The position numbers and the translations under genes are program-made. From assembly GCA_913055135.1 (NCBI GenBank), contig CAJXJV010000094.1, positions 1-5,779 on the forward strand: 5,779 nucleotides of DNA, written 5' to 3'. The notes beneath the pieces are model-generated. The model did not search any database. It was not told the DNA's origin and saw only the letters and a list, made by a program, of their open reading frames with translations. Below are positions 5,253 to 5,779 of this stretch, piece by piece. The stretch is from an uncultured Desulfurobacterium sp. (GTDB lineage Bacteria > Aquificota > Aquificia > Desulfurobacteriales > Desulfurobacteriaceae). Every line of letters begins with the position of its first letter. Position 1 is the stretch's first letter.

Positions 5253-5779
5253 ATGTTTAAAAGAATTAAAGAAGACATAGAACGAATAATTAATGAAAGG
5301 CTTTTAAACCTGGAGGTAGAAGACATCGTAATATCAAACATTCACAACCTTGCAGCAGAATTTCTGAAAAAAGCTAACATCAAAGTCTCAGGAAATATAG
5401 ATATTATCGAAGCAGCAAGTGACGTAATAGAAAACGTGACAGCTGTTCCAGAAGAAATGAAATTTGACGTCCTATTAGTTGATGAAGCTCAAGATTTAAA
5501 GAAATCGTGGTTCAAATTCATAAAGCATATCGTAAAAAACAATGGACTCATTATCTTTGGAGTTGATGAAACCCAAAGAATCTATGACCACGTAAACTGG
5601 AAGTGGAAAGACACTCCATTTCCGATCCGAGGGAGGAAAGTTACTGTCCTAAAGAAGATCTACAGAACAAGTCAAGATGTACTAAGGTTGGGTATTAAAT
5701 TCCTTATGAACGATCCCGGTCTGGTGAAAGAACTGCGGGAACTGGATGCTTGGATAGATATGAATCAACTGGAATTTTT
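5253..5779 (+). CDS. UvrD-like SF1 helicase fragment lacking the Walker A region (3' end outside window)
   Basis: The visible 175 codons hold SF1 helicase motifs in order: a Walker B/motif II L-L-V-D-E-A-Q-D-L at residues 74-82, motif III-like G-V-D-E-T-Q-R-I-Y at 103-111, and motif IV-like R-G-R-K-V-T-V-L-K-K-I-Y-R-T-S at 126-140. The I-S-N-I-H-N-L-A-A-E-F-L stretch (27-38) resembles the region just after motif Ia (T-F-H-x-L-A). In intact relatives about 50-150 residues carrying the Q-motif and Walker A G-x-G-K-T come first. Here an in-frame TAA at 5226 blocks extension, and ATG 5253 has AGGAG (5243-5247) five bases upstream, so this is translated from here or is a decayed 5'-truncated gene. 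Without Walker A it should not hydrolyse ATP alone. Composition is about 34% GC by hand count. Alternative: half of a split helicase. Confidence 0.75.
   Translation, partial: MFKRIKEDIERIINERLLNLEVEDIVISNIHNLAAEFLKKANIKVSGNIDIIEAASDVIENVTAVPEEMKFDVLLVDEAQDLKKSWFKFIKHIVKNNGLIIFGVDETQRIYDHVNWKWKDTPFPIRGRKVTVLKKIYRTSQDVLRLGIKFLMNDPGLVKELRELDAWIDMNQLEF

Noticed and set aside
5006..5260. Plus-strand open frame of 84 codons opposite the ArsR-family gene
   Set aside because: Shadow of the winged-helix gene and divergent intergenic region; considered as a source of the missing helicase N-terminus, but it has no P-loop and is in another frame.

Overview
The window looks like bacterial chromosome from a moderately AT-rich, probably thermophilic organism. 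Genes are packed with 1-5 nt gaps or short overlaps, Shine-Dalgarno sites are strong (GAGGAG, GGAGG), and the proteins are rich in Lys, Glu and Ile. An intact MraY means a peptidoglycan-making bacterium, while the riboflavin-pathway reductase is of the free-standing archaeal/fungal type. That mix would suit Aquificota (for example the Desulfurobacteriaceae). The placement is inference from general character, not from a marker gene.

Layout. Bases 1-4888 form one unbroken plus-strand run, probably one transcription unit: the C-terminal end of a CDP-alcohol phosphatidyltransferase (2-265), a diaminopyrimidine 5'-phosphate reductase (269-931), a small unrecognised protein with a possible Cas2/VapD-like fold (952-1281), a PIN-domain ribonuclease-like protein (1274-1768), DppB- and DppC-type peptide/nickel ABC permeases (1761-2750, 2740-3807) and mraY (3812-4888). 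A minus-strand ArsR-family repressor gene (4890-5186) converges on mraY with one base between the stop codons. A 66-bp divergent intergenic region then leads to a plus-strand UvrD-like SF1 helicase gene (from 5253) that leaves the window. It starts downstream of where the Walker A part of such a helicase should be.

How the genes fit together. Most of the run is housekeeping: membrane lipid head-group transfer, riboflavin synthesis, peptide-type import and the first membrane step of peptidoglycan synthesis. The small protein/PIN pair is the exception. It is more AT-rich than its neighbours by hand count, has toxin-antitoxin-like architecture (small gene first, nuclease gene second, 8-nt overlap), and is fused into the operon so tightly that the dppB start codon lies inside the PIN gene. 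The PIN gene also holds a perfect 24-bp palindrome. The ArsR/helicase end looks like a second accessory segment. No RNA gene, CRISPR array or insertion sequence was seen, and no gene-free stretch exceeds 66 bp.
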